Positions 1 to 7,517 of a stretch of 64,000 bases of DNA are shown here, in pieces. The stretch lies in contig NZ_BSUL01000001.1 in NCBI RefSeq assembly GCF_030161575.1, positions 2,647,809 through 2,711,808 of the forward strand. The letters run 5' to 3'. The notes beneath the pieces are model-generated. The model was not told the origin of the DNA. It saw nothing but the letters and a program-made list of their open reading frames with translations, and made no database searches. The DNA is from Arenivirga flava (GTDB lineage Bacteria > Actinomycetota > Actinomycetes > Actinomycetales > Microbacteriaceae). A program made the position numbers and the translations under genes. Numbering within the stretch: the first letter of the stretch is position 1; the number at the start of each line of letters is the position of its first letter.

Positions 1-117
1 GCGCAGGCTCAGCGAGGCGTGGCCCTGCTCGGCGAGGAGCTCGAAGGCGGCCTGCTCGAGCGCGGCCACGAGGTCGCCATGGTGATAGCTCGCGTTCGAT
101 CTTGACACGAGCAACAT
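1..117 (-). CDS. TetR-family transcriptional regulator, N-terminal fragment
   Basis: The minus strand from an ATG at 117 runs open to the window edge, giving 39 residues that begin MLLVSRSNASYHHGDLVAAL and continue with an amphipathic helix and LLAEQG. The YHHGDL...A.ELLAE.G pattern is the usual opening of the TetR helix-turn-helix domain. The DNA-contact helix and the whole ligand domain lie outside the window. It is divergent from the flavodoxin-like gene at 177, and a perfect palindrome lies between them, so it probably represses that gene and itself. That regulatory role is inferred from position. Confidence 0.7.
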   Translation of the reverse strand, partial: MLLVSRSNASYHHGDLVAALEQAAFELLAEQGHASLSLR

Positions 118-137
118 TCTAGCTAGGCTCCTCGTAT

Positions 138-152
138 CTGGACACTGTCCAG
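138..152. promoter_or_regulatory. Palindromic operator between TetR regulator and oxidoreductase
   Basis: CTGGACACTGTCCAG is a perfect inverted repeat with 7-nt arms around one central base. It sits in the 59-bp gap between two divergent genes, 25 nt upstream of the oxidoreductase start. Size and symmetry suit a TetR-family operator; binding is inferred. Confidence 0.55.
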
Positions 153-176
153 TTCGTATCGACCGAAGGGGTCAAC

Positions 177-797
177 ATGACCGCGCTCGTCATCGACGGC
201 CACCCCGACGAGCACTCGCTCGTCGCCGCGCTCGCCCGCGCCTACGTCGGCGCCCACCCCGACGCTCGGCTGCTCGCCGTGCGCGACCTGCGCTTCGACC
301 CCGTGCTGCGGCACGGCTACCGCCAGCGGATGGAGCTCGAGCCCGACCTCGTCGAGGCCTGGGCGGCGATCCTCGAGGCCGACCGCGTGGTCGTGCTCGC
401 CCCGATCTGGTGGGGTTCCGTGCCCGCCGAGCTGAAGGGCTTCCTCGACCGGCTGCTGCTGCCGCGCCGGGCCTACCGCTACGGCGCGAACGGCCTGCCC
501 GAAGGGCTGCTGCGCGGTCGTCGCGGGCGCATCGTGCTCAGCACGGACTCGCCGTGGTGGTACCTGCTGCTCACCGGCAACCCCGCGGCCAAGCAGCTGC
601 GCAGCCTCGTGCTCGGCTTCTGCGGCATCCGCACCGAACGCGCCGTCATGATCGGCCCCGTGCGCGGATCGACCGATGCGCGGCGCGCGGCATGGATCGA
701 GCGGATGCGACGGACGGCCGAGCGCGACAGCGCCGCGGACGCGCGCCGCGCATCCCGTCCCCGGAACCCCGTCGAGGAGCCGGCGGCGACGCCCTGA
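177..797 (+). CDS. NAD(P)H dehydrogenase (quinone)-like flavodoxin-fold protein
   Basis: This 206-residue protein has the flavodoxin-2 (NQO1/KefF-type) layout. An N-terminal strand and loop, LVIDGHPDEHSLVAAL, would hold the FMN phosphate. A central PIWWGSVPAELKGFLDRLL segment is the family signature near the flavin and dimer interface. Such enzymes use NAD(P)H to reduce quinones or similar electrophiles in the cytoplasm by two electrons. The start ATG is preceded by AGGGG. The C-terminal 35 residues are Arg/Ala/Pro-rich and probably disordered. The divergent TetR gene and the palindrome between them suggest induction by an electrophile. Substrate unknown. Confidence 0.75.
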   Translation: MTALVIDGHPDEHSLVAALARAYVGAHPDARLLAVRDLRFDPVLRHGYRQRMELEPDLVEAWAAILEADRVVVLAPIWWGSVPAELKGFLDRLLLPRRAYRYGANGLPEGLLRGRRGRIVLSTDSPWWYLLLTGNPAAKQLRSLVLGFCGIRTERAVMIGPVRGSTDARRAAWIERMRRTAERDSAADARRASRPRNPVEEPAATP

Positions 798-809
798 CCG
801 CGCGCGGGC

Positions 810-1484
810 TCAGCGCGCGGGCTCGTCGTCGTCGTGCACATTGAAGCGGTAGCCGACGTTGCGCACGGTGCCGATGAGCGACTCGAGGTCGCCGAGCTTG
901 GCCCGCAGGCGCCGTACGTGCACGTCGACCGTGCGCGTGCCGCCGAAGTAGTCGTACCCCCAGACCTCGCTGAGCAGCTGCTCGCGCGTGAAGACGCGCG
1001 ACGGGTGCGTCGCGAAGAAGCGCAGCAGCTCGAACTCCTTGAAGGTGAGATCGAGGGTGCGGCCGTGCACCTTGGCGGAGTAGCTGGCCTCGTCGATGAC
1101 CACGCCGGAGGCCTGGATCTTCGAGCTCGACTGGTCCTGGGCGGCACGCCCGATGACGAGACGCAACCGCGCGTCGACCTCGGCGGGGCCGGCGCCGTCG
1201 AGCACCACGTCGTCCACGCCCCAGTCGGCGTTGACGGCGGTGAGCCCGCCCTCGGTGATGACGAGCACGACCGGCACGTTGACGCCGGTGGTGCTGAGGA
1301 TCTTGCAGAGCGACTTCGCACTGGCGAGGTCGCGGCGCCCGTCGACCAGCATGACGTCGCTGCTGGGAGCGTTGATCAGCTGCGACGCCTCCGCGGGGAT
1401 CTGCCGCACGCGGTGGCTCAGGAGTCCGAGCGCGGGAAGGACTTCCTGCTCGACCGTCGCGGTCAAGATGAGAAGCTGCGCCAC
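810..1484 (-). CDS. glnR: GlnR, OmpR-family nitrogen regulator
   Basis: The 224-residue protein matches actinobacterial GlnR along its length. The atypical receiver half has [25 protein letters not shown] around D48, and a [15 protein letters not shown] stretch. The C-terminal winged helix has [13 protein letters not shown] and [20 protein letters not shown]. GlnR is an orphan response regulator without a partner kinase; in Streptomyces and mycobacteria it controls ammonium uptake and glutamine synthetase. The GTG start has GGGAGG 5 nt upstream, and a TAGACT -10 lies further up. It is convergent with the preceding oxidoreductase gene and stands alone here. Confidence 0.88.
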   Translation of the reverse strand: MAQLLILTATVEQEVLPALGLLSHRVRQIPAEASQLINAPSSDVMLVDGRRDLASAKSLCKILSTTGVNVPVVLVITEGGLTAVNADWGVDDVVLDGAGPAEVDARLRLVIGRAAQDQSSSKIQASGVVIDEASYSAKVHGRTLDLTFKEFELLRFFATHPSRVFTREQLLSEVWGYDYFGGTRTVDVHVRRLRAKLGDLESLIGTVRNVGYRFNVHDDDEPAR

Positions 1485-1507
1485 GTACCCTCCCGGATGC
1501 CGCGGTC

Positions 1508-1513
1508 AGTCTA
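1508..1513 (-). promoter_or_regulatory. Putative -10 element of glnR
   Basis: On the minus strand TAGACT, preceded by CTTG, lies 23 nt before the glnR GTG. It leaves room for a short leader carrying the GGGAGG ribosome-binding site. No clear -35 was seen. Confidence 0.4.
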
Positions 1514-1558
1514 CAAGCAGCGCGACACGCGGTCGGCACCTGTGGTGGAATCGACTCC

Positions 1559-1840
1559 ATGGACGACACCGCCGACGCGCGCCGCAAGCTCTGGGGCAGC
1601 GCCGTCCCGGTCTGGGCGGCCACCGCCGTCGCGGCGGTGCTCGTCCTCGCCCTCATCGACGGCCGGGGCGGCCACGCCTGGCTGGCGGTGGTGCTCGGCG
1701 GCGCGGTGCTGCTGAGCTTCGCCATCCAGCTGACCATGCCCGGGCCGGGCCTCGTCAACCGGATGCTCGCCGGCGTCGGCGGTGCCGTCGTCGTCCTGGC
1801 GCTCGCCTCGGGGACCGGAGACCTCCTCCACGCGCTCTGA
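1559..1840 (+). CDS. Small integral membrane protein, unknown function
   Basis: This 93-residue protein has a short charged N-terminus (MDDTADARRK) followed by three hydrophobic segments at about residues 17-34, 40-58 and 69-90. It has no conserved catalytic motif. The start is the only ATG in frame; the ribosome-binding site (GTGGAA) is weak. It is divergent from glnR and lies just upstream of a 38-residue membrane micro-protein and the nitrobindin gene. I do not recognise the family. Topology suggests three membrane spans in the cytoplasmic membrane. Confidence 0.6.
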   Translation: MDDTADARRKLWGSAVPVWAATAVAAVLVLALIDGRGGHAWLAVVLGGAVLLSFAIQLTMPGPGLVNRMLAGVGGAVVVLALASGTGDLLHAL

Positions 1841-1868
1841 GCGCATCCGTCCCGCGTCCGGGCGGGCG

Positions 1869-1874
1869 TAGACT
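1869..1874 (+). promoter_or_regulatory. Leaderless-type -10 (TAGACT) for the 38-residue protein
   Basis: TAGACT ends exactly 6 nt before the ATG at 1881. Transcription would start at or next to the start codon, giving a leaderless mRNA. The same spacing recurs at gpmA, hemA and cysS in this window. Confidence 0.5.
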
Positions 1875-1880
1875 CGACCC

Positions 1881-1997
1881 ATGGATTCGCTGCTGGCCCT
1901 GGAGCTCTTCTTCGTCGGCTTGCTGGTCATCGCCAGCCTGGCCATCGCGTTCGTCTCGGGGGTCGTGCTGCTGCGCCTCTTCAAGGGTCAGCGCTGA
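1881..1997 (+). CDS. 38-residue single-span membrane micro-protein
   Basis: An ATG with a well-placed TAGACT -10 opens a 38-codon frame: MDSLLALELFFVGLLVIASL, then a second hydrophobic half ending LLRLFKGQR. Nearly the whole peptide is one long membrane helix with a basic C-terminus, which predicts a cytoplasmic tail. It stops 7 nt before the nitrobindin GTG, so the two are probably cotranscribed. No family is recognised. The support is the promoter spacing, the membrane-helix composition and the tight fit between neighbours; it is too short to be certain. Confidence 0.45.
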   Translation: MDSLLALELFFVGLLVIASLAIAFVSGVVLLRLFKGQR

Positions 1998-2004
1998 GCG
2001 CCCG

Positions 2005-2606
2005 GTGAGCCTCGATCTCAACACCGGCCTGCCGCCCGAGCTCGGCCCCATCTCCTGGCTGCACGGGGTCTGGGAGGGCACCGGCGTGCTCGACTACAAG
2101 CTCGACGACGACACGGTGCACAGCGCCGAGTTCGGCCAGCGGATCAGCTTCTCGAACGACGGCCCGCCGTACTTCAACTACTCCGCCCAGGCCTGGCTGC
2201 TCGACGAGGCGTCCACGCCGCTCGTCGCGGAGACCGGCTACTGGCGGCTCGGCCGCGACCTGCAGGCCTTCGACGCCGGCCCCGGCATGATCCCGCCGTC
2301 GGCCAGCACGCCGTACACCGGCGTCGAGTCGGTCGAGGCGCTGCGCAACCGCGATGAGGGCTTCGACCTCGAGGTGGCCATCGTGCATCCGAACGGCGTC
2401 AACGAGCTCTACGTCGGTCAGGTCAAGGGCGCCCGCATCGACCTGGCGACGGATGCGGTCGTCCAGTCGGTCAACGCCAAGCCGTACACCGCGGCCACCC
2501 GCCTCTACGGCCTCGTCGAGGGCACCTGCTGTGGGCGTGGGACATGGCCGCCTTCGGCAAGGATCTGCGCAACCATGCCTCCGGACGGCTGGCGAAGGTT
2601 GGATGA
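2005..2606 (+). CDS. Nitrobindin-like haem-binding FABP-family protein (frameshifted here)
   Basis: The N-terminal part reads as a nitrobindin/DUF1794 beta-barrel, with the HGVWEGTGVLDY signature near residue 20. This frame then breaks at about 2525. One extra base in the CC run there restores TLLWAWDMAAFGKDLRNHAS and a stop at 2604-2606, for 200 residues, the family's usual size. The restored tail carries the conserved His in LRNHASGRL, which in the mycobacterial homologue ligates haem. Without the repair the protein would lose that ligand. Family members bind ferric haem and scavenge or isomerise reactive nitrogen species. Start GTG chosen from homology to SLDLNTGLPPEL. A missing base in the sequence is more likely than a real lesion. 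Confidence 0.75.
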
Positions 2607-3725
2607 GGCGAGCCCTCTGCCCGGTTCCAGCCCGCTGCTGAGGCTGCCCGGCGCCGTCGCGTCGGAGCAGCATCCCGGCCTGGCCGCCCACTACGGCGAG
2701 CCGCTGCCCGAGCAGCGCCGCCTCGAGGCGGGTGCCGCCTTCGTCGAGCTGCCGCGCTCGGTCGTCTCCGTCACCGGACCCGACCGCCTGAGCTGGCTCG
2801 ACTCCATGACCTCGCAGCGGCTCACCGGCCTCGCCCCCGGCGGCTCGGCCGAGACGCTCGTGCTCGACCAGAACGGGCGCATCGAGCACGCGGCGCGCGT
2901 CGTCGACGACGGCGCGACCGCATGGCTCGTAGCCGAGCCGGAGAACGCATCCGGTCTGGCGTCCTGGCTCGACCGGATGCGCTTCATGCTGCGCGTCGAG
3001 GTGGCCGAGCACCCGGAGCTCGCCGTGCTCGGCGCGGTCGACGGGTCGGGTCTGCCCGCCTGCGCCCCCGCCGGCGTACCGCTCGTCTGGATCGACCCGT
3101 GGCGCGAGGTCGCGGCGGGGGCTGGCAGTACGCGTCCGCCGTCGAGCACCCCGGCGACCACTGGCGCTGGAGCGAGACCATCGTGCCGCGCGAGGCGCTG
3201 GCGGCGCTCGCCGAGTCGGTGCGCGCGGGGGAGCGGGCCGTGTCCGGCCTGCTCGCCGCCGAGGCGCTGCGGATCGCCGCCTGGCGCCCGCGGCAGGGAG
3301 CCGACACCGACGAGCGCAGCATCCCGCACGAGCTCGACTGGCTGCGCAGCGCCGTGCACCTGACCAAGGGCTGCTACCGCGGCCAGGAGACCGTGGCGAA
3401 GGTGCACAACCTCGGCCACCCGCCGCGCCGGCTCGTCATGCTGCACCTCGACGGCTCCGACGGGGTGCTGCCCGCGCCGGGCGCCGAGGTGCTGCTCGGC
3501 GAGCAGACCATCGGCGCGATCACCTCGAGCGCGCTGCACCACGAGCTGGGGCCGATCGCGCTCGCCCTCGTGCGCCGCGGCGCGGATGCCGGGGCCGATC
3601 TGCTCGTGCGCGCGGAGGGGCTCGAGATCGCCGCGGCCCAGCAGGTGATCGTGCCCCCGGGCGCCGGCGCCACCGCCGACGTGCCCCGGCTGCCGAGGCT
3701 CGGCGCGGTGCGCCGGGAACGATGA
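2599..3725 (+). CDS. ygfZ: YgfZ/GcvT-like folate-binding protein (frameshifted here)
   Basis: Two frames join into one 375-residue YgfZ protein. The first half runs from a TTG at 2599 through VSVTGPDRLSWLDSMTSQRL to WIDPWREVAAG. The second half starts GWQYASAVEHPGDHW and contains the family signature KGCYRGQETVAKVHNLG. The break is in the G run at 3117-3121, where one added G restores the frame. YgfZ proteins bind tetrahydrofolate and help assemble or repair certain Fe-S enzymes; the KGCYRGQE cysteine is the key residue. The start overlaps the end of the nitrobindin gene by 8 nt, and the stop overlaps the next gene by 4 nt (ATGA), so all three are coupled. The TTG start is the least certain point. 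Confidence 0.75.
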
Positions 3726-4791
3726 GGCCAGCGGGCTCCGCGCTCCGGGCCGCGACGTCGCGGCTCTCCGACGGCCTCCCGGCCATCCTGCAGATCGTGC
3801 TCGCGGTCGTCGCCTCCTACGCGATCGCGCATCACGCGCTCGGTCACGCCATCCCGCTGCTCGCGGTCACCACCACGATCACGGCGCTGGGACTCAGCCG
3901 GGATGCGCGGCCGCGACGGGTCATCGAGACAGCCGGCGGCATCCTCATCGGCATCGTGCTCACCGAGCTCTGGTTGATGCTCATCGGCAAGGGCACATGG
4001 CAGATCGCCGTCGTGCTGCTCTCGGTGCTCGCGCTGCTGCGCTTCCTCACGGCCAGCTCGGCCTTCGTGCTCGCGGCCGGCACGCAGTCGATGATCGTGA
4101 TGCTGCTGCCCGATCCCGAGGGCGGTCCCTTCGTGCGCAGCCTCGATGCCGCGGTCGGCGGGGTCGTCGCGCTGCTCGTCACCGTGCTGCTGCCCCGCGA
4201 TCCGCGCCGCCTGGCCCGGCACGACGCCGCGCGCCTCTTCGCCTGCTTCACGGGTGCGCTCGGCGCGACGGTCGAGGCGCTGCGCCGCGCCGAGCAGGCC
4301 CCTGCCGACCGGGCCCTGGAGCAGCTGCGGGCGAGCCAGCCGCTGATCGACGGATGGACGGCCTCCTCGACTCGGCCGTCGCCATCGCGAGGCTGTCGCC
4401 GTTCCACCACCGACGCCGTCCCGAGCTGGCCGAGCAGCAGCGGATGCTGCACCGCATGGACCTCGCCACCCGCAACCTGCGCGTCGTGGTGCGGCGGGTG
4501 GACTTCATGGTGGCCGACGGGCGCCCGCGGCCCGAGCTCGCCGGCCTGCTGGCCGACCTCGCCACCGCGGTCCAGGCGCTCGGCGACAGCGTGCCGCGGC
4601 CGCAGCACGTCAACGCCGCCCGTTACGGGCTGCTGGGCGTGGCGGGTCGTCTCGATCCGCGGCGGGTGCTGCCGGATGCAGCGCTCGGCGAGGCGATGCT
4701 GGTGGTCATGCTGCGCCCGCTGCTGGTCGACCTGCTCGCAGCGACGGGCATGTCGGACGCCGAGGCGCGGGCGTCGCTGCCGCGGCTCTGA
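3722..4791 (+). CDS. FUSC-family membrane exporter (frameshifted here)
   Basis: The first 210 or so residues hold four to six hydrophobic helices (ILQIVLAVVASYAIAHHALG, then LLAVTTTITALGL, AVVLLSVLALLRFL, VVALLVTVLLPRDP). This is the membrane half of FUSC/aromatic-acid-exporter-like proteins. After ASQPLIDGW the frame shifts at about 4352-4370. The other frame continues LLDSAVAIARLSPFHHRRRP and a long helical cytoplasmic part to the stop at 4791. One missing base (GG or CC run) accounts for it, and the joined length is 356 residues. The start ATG overlaps the ygfZ stop by 4 nt. The family exports aromatic acids or similar compounds; substrate unknown. Confidence 0.65.
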
Positions 4792-4843
4792 GCCGTCTCG
4801 TGCGCCGCTCGACAAGTCCGTCGGGCGTCGGGAGGATGGGCGG

Positions 4844-5350
4844 ATGAGCGACGACGTCATCACCTACCGCCGCTTCAGCGAGCGGCCGGCCCGCGACTAC
4901 GTCACCGGGGCCTGGACCCGGCGCATCCGCTCGACGTCCATGGCGCTCATGATCGCCGGCGTCGCCGCGGGACTCGTCGCGCTGCCCTTCCTGCCGGAGG
5001 AGATCCCGACGCATTTCGGCTTCACGGGCGAGGCCGACGCCTGGGGGTCGAAGTGGTCGCTGCTCGGCATGCTGGCGCTGTGGGCGGTGATGCAGATCGG
5101 CATGGATGCGCTGTCGCGGCACCCGCGGCTGATCAACTTCCCGGGTCCGCTCACCTCGGCGAACGCGCAGCGGCTCTACCGTGTCGGCGAGCAGATGCTG
5201 GTCTGGCTCTCGGCCTCGCTCGCCATCGTGTTCCTCGGCATCGTCGGCATGGTCCTGGGCCTGCCGACGGTCGCGCTGGCGATGATCGGGCTGGTCGGCA
5301 CCCTCGTCGCGACGTTCGGCGGCATCGCCCGCCTCGGCAACGCGTCCTGA
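4844..5350 (+). CDS. DUF1648-domain membrane protein
   Basis: This 168-residue protein has a 35-residue cytoplasmic N-terminus and about four membrane helices. The LPFLPEEIPTHFGFTGEADA segment between the first two helices is the DUF1648 signature, shared with the N-terminus of SdpI-type immunity proteins. The start ATG follows GGGAGGATGGGCGG, a good ribosome-binding region. It lies 52 nt after the FUSC gene on the same strand and may be cotranscribed. Function unknown; SdpI relatives resist membrane-acting toxins, but this protein lacks the rest of SdpI. Confidence 0.6.
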   Translation: MSDDVITYRRFSERPARDYVTGAWTRRIRSTSMALMIAGVAAGLVALPFLPEEIPTHFGFTGEADAWGSKWSLLGMLALWAVMQIGMDALSRHPRLINFPGPLTSANAQRLYRVGEQMLVWLSASLAIVFLGIVGMVLGLPTVALAMIGLVGTLVATFGGIARLGNAS

Positions 5351-5435
5351 CGCCGCCCGCTCTCCTCGCGCACGCGGTTCGGCACCCGTCCTGCCCTCAT
5401 CCGCTGCTGCGGACGTCGAGACGCGTTCAGGGCGC

Positions 5436-6248
5436 TCAGCGCGGTGCCACCGCATCCCACGCGACGGTGACCTCGCCGAGCCGCCACCGGCTCGCGCCGT
5501 CGCGCACCGGCCAGCCGGCCTCGCGCAGCGCGCGCACGACGGCGAGCCAGCGCTGCACCGGGCCGTAGGCGCCGAGCGGCGCGGCGATGCGCCACTGCCG
5601 GTCGAGCTCCTCGAGCAGCCGGTGCACGCCCTCGCCGGGCACGTTGCGGTGGATCAGCGCCTTCGGCAGCCGCTCCGCCGCGATCGACGGCGCCTCCAGC
5701 TCGGCCAGCCGCAGCGAGATCGTCAGGGTGCGGGGCCCCTCGGCGTCGAGCGCCACCCAGCAGCAGATCCGGCCGAGCTCGTCGCAGGTGCCCTCGACGA
5801 GCAGGCCGCCGGGGGCGAGCCGGGCGCGCATCCGCTCCCAGTGCCCGGCCACCTCCTCCTCGGAGTACTGCCGCAGCACGTTGAGCACGCGCAGCACGTC
5901 CGGGGGCCGCGGCGCCGGCACCTCGAAGCCGCCGCGCACGAACGACACCCGGGCGTCGCGGGCGAAGCGGCCGCCCGCGTACTCCCCGCGCCGGGCCGCC
6001 TCGAGCTGCGCGCTCGCGAGCGCCACCCGGTCGGGATCGATCTCCACACCGACGACCTCGACGTCGGGCCGCACGGCGGCGAGCCGCTCGTGCAGCTCGA
6101 GCGTCGTCACGGCGCTGCCGCCGAAGCCCAGGTCGACGACGAGCGGATGCGCGGCCGCCCGCAGCTGCGGCTGCGCGGCGATCCACCGGTCGATGCGCCG
6201 CAGCCGGTTCGTGCCGGTCGTCCCGCGCGTGACGTTCCCGATCGGCAT
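5436..6248 (-). CDS. Class I SAM-dependent methyltransferase
   Basis: The 270-residue protein opens MPIGNVTRGTTGTNRLRRID. It has a Rossmann motif I at LVVDLGFGGSAVTTLE and an acidic strand end at VVGVEIDPDRV, both diagnostic of SAM binding. A later DVLRVLNVLRQYSEEEV holds a motif IV-like position, and LAPGGLLVEGTCDELG resembles post-motif II. No target-recognition region is obvious, so the substrate is unknown. I chose the ATG at 6248; longer readings upstream run into simple repeats with no methyltransferase similarity. It is convergent with the DUF1648 gene. Confidence 0.75.
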   Translation of the reverse strand: MPIGNVTRGTTGTNRLRRIDRWIAAQPQLRAAAHPLVVDLGFGGSAVTTLELHERLAAVRPDVEVVGVEIDPDRVALASAQLEAARRGEYAGGRFARDARVSFVRGGFEVPAPRPPDVLRVLNVLRQYSEEEVAGHWERMRARLAPGGLLVEGTCDELGRICCWVALDAEGPRTLTISLRLAELEAPSIAAERLPKALIHRNVPGEGVHRLLEELDRQWRIAAPLGAYGPVQRWLAVVRALREAGWPVRDGASRWRLGEVTVAWDAVAPR

Positions 6249-6361
6249 GCACCCATCCAACCACCGAGCGGATGCGTCGCCCCGTTCGCCCGTTCGCTCG
6301 CTCGCTCGCCCGTTCGCCCGCTGAACGCGCCGTGCCGCACGTGCACCGCCCTCCTCCGTGC

Positions 6362-6427
6362 GACTCAGCACCGGAGCGACGACTCAGCGGTGTGTTCGAT
6401 GCCGACTCGTCGCTTCGGTGCTGAGTC
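6362..6427. repeat. 24-nt imperfect inverted repeat with 18-nt loop
   Basis: Arms 6362-6385 and 6404-6427 start GACTCAGCACCG on each strand and pair with two mismatches. It lies in the 322-bp gap between the methyltransferase and gpmA. That gap also holds a TTCG/CTCG simple repeat (about 6279-6321) and a 17-nt tandem repeat. There is no T run, so it is not a typical terminator. It could be a non-coding palindromic element or a transcribed hairpin. Confidence 0.6.
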
Positions 6428-6433
6428 CTGCGC

Positions 6434-6518
6434 GCGCGGTCGTGCTGCCCGCGCGGTCGTGCTGCCCGCGCGGTCGTGCTGCGCGCGCGGTCGTGCTGCG
6501 CGCGCGGTCGTGCTGCCC
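6434..6518. repeat. Tandem repeat, five copies of a 17-nt unit
   Basis: The unit GCGCGGTCGTGCTGCCC occurs five times head to tail; copies 3 and 4 end CGC instead of CCC. The array ends 40 nt before the gpmA -10 element, so copy-number change could affect that promoter. Copies of a 17-nt unit with no spacers rule out CRISPR. Confidence 0.85.
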
Positions 6519-6558
6519 ATGCGCCGCCGCCGCGCCCGAGCCGTCCAACCTCGCTGGA

Positions 6559-6564
6559 TAGGAT
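6559..6564 (+). promoter_or_regulatory. Leaderless-type -10 (TAGGAT) for gpmA
   Basis: TAGGAT lies exactly 6 nt before the gpmA ATG. No Shine-Dalgarno sequence fits, so the mRNA probably starts at the start codon. Confidence 0.5.
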
Positions 6565-6570
6565 GCGGGC

Positions 6571-7323
6571 ATGACCTCCGCGCCCTACACCCTGATCCTG
6601 CTGCGCCACGGGCACAGCGAGTGGAACGCCAAGAACCTCTTCACCGGATGGGTCGACGTCGACCTCAACGAGCGCGGCGTCGAGGAGGGCCACCGCGCCG
6701 GCGAGCTGCTGCGCGACAGCGGCCTGCTGCCCGACGTGCTCTACACCTCGCGCCTCAAGCGCGCCATCCGCACCGCCAACCTGGCGCTCGAGGTCGCCGA
6801 CCGCTCGTGGATCGACGTCAAGCGCAGCTGGCGCCTCAACGAGCGCCACTACGGCGCGCTGCAGGGCAAGGACAAGGCGCAGACCCTCGAGGAGTTCGGC
6901 GCCGAGCAGTTCCAGACCTGGCGCCGCAGCTTCGACGTGCCGCCGCCCGAGCTCGCCGACGACAGCGAGTTCAGCCAGGCGCACGACCCGCGCTACGCCG
7001 ACCTCGGCGACGATCTGCCCCGCACGGAGGCGCTCAAGAACGTGATCGAGCGCATGATCCCGTACTGGGAGTCGGACATCGCCGTCGACCTCGCCGCAGG
7101 CAAGACGGTGCTCGTCACGGCCCACGGCAACTCGCTGCGCGCCCTCGTCAAGCACCTCGACGGCATCAGCGACGCCGACATCGCCGAGCTCAACATCCCC
7201 ACCGGCATCCCGCTCGTCTACAAGCTCGACGAGCAGTTCCGCCCGGTCGAGCCCGCCGCCTACCTCGACCCGGAGGCCGCCGCCGCCGGCGCCGCGGCGG
7301 TCGCCTCGCAGGGCAAGCAGTAG
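6571..7323 (+). CDS. gpmA: 2,3-bisphosphoglycerate-dependent phosphoglycerate mutase
   Basis: This 250-residue cytoplasmic enzyme interconverts 3- and 2-phosphoglycerate in glycolysis and gluconeogenesis. The phosphohistidine motif [12 protein letters not shown] is at residues 8-19 (His13). [15 protein letters not shown] follows, then [31 protein letters not shown], and the second catalytic His in [20 protein letters not shown]. Length is normal for the family. In mycobacteria gpm1 directly precedes senX3-regX3; here the same order is kept but three genes (lysE, argP, phoU) lie between. A 15-bp stem terminator follows. Confidence 0.95.
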   Translation: MTSAPYTLILLRHGHSEWNAKNLFTGWVDVDLNERGVEEGHRAGELLRDSGLLPDVLYTSRLKRAIRTANLALEVADRSWIDVKRSWRLNERHYGALQGKDKAQTLEEFGAEQFQTWRRSFDVPPPELADDSEFSQAHDPRYADLGDDLPRTEALKNVIERMIPYWESDIAVDLAAGKTVLVTAHGNSLRALVKHLDGISDADIAELNIPTGIPLVYKLDEQFRPVEPAAYLDPEAAAAGAAAVASQGKQ

Positions 7324-7341
7324 TCGTCACCACGCACCGAG

Positions 7342-7377
7342 CGGAGGGGCGGGGCCGGCATCGGCCCCGCCCCTCCG
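7342..7377 (+). terminator. Strong intrinsic hairpin after gpmA
   Basis: Arms CGGAGGGGCGGGGCCG and its exact complement close a 4-nt GCAT loop. This 16-bp perfect stem starts 18 nt after the gpmA stop. There is no U tract, as is common in high-GC actinobacteria. Confidence 0.8.
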
Positions 7378-7384
7378 GCGTCTC

Positions 7385-7468
7385 CGCGCTGATCGCGAAA
7401 TCAGCGCGCATCGAGTTGCCGCGAATGGCGGTTTCGCGAGCACGATGGCCACCATTCGCGGCAACTCG
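7385..7468. repeat. Two adjacent intergenic palindromes
   Basis: The first has 9-bp arms (CGCGCTGAT and ATCAGCGCG, 7385-7408). The second has perfect 17-nt arms starting CGAGTTGCCGCGAATGG (7412-7428 and 7452-7468) around a 23-nt loop. They fill most of the space between the gpmA terminator and the end of the lysE-like gene. Neither has a U tract. They may be an interspersed repeat family, which only a genome search can show. Confidence 0.65.
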
Positions 7469-7517
7469 AGCGTGCGACTGGGGTTCTCGCCGGGCGCGAG
7501 GGTGCACGCGGCGCCCG

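Noticed and set aside
1096..3363. A single 755-codon plus-strand frame spanning the nitrobindin and YgfZ regions
   Set aside because: It is antisense to glnR at its start, out of frame with the small membrane genes, and only joins nitrobindin to YgfZ because each has lost a base.
6434..6518. CRISPR array
   Set aside because: Units are contiguous 17-nt copies with no spacers and there are no cas genes in the window.
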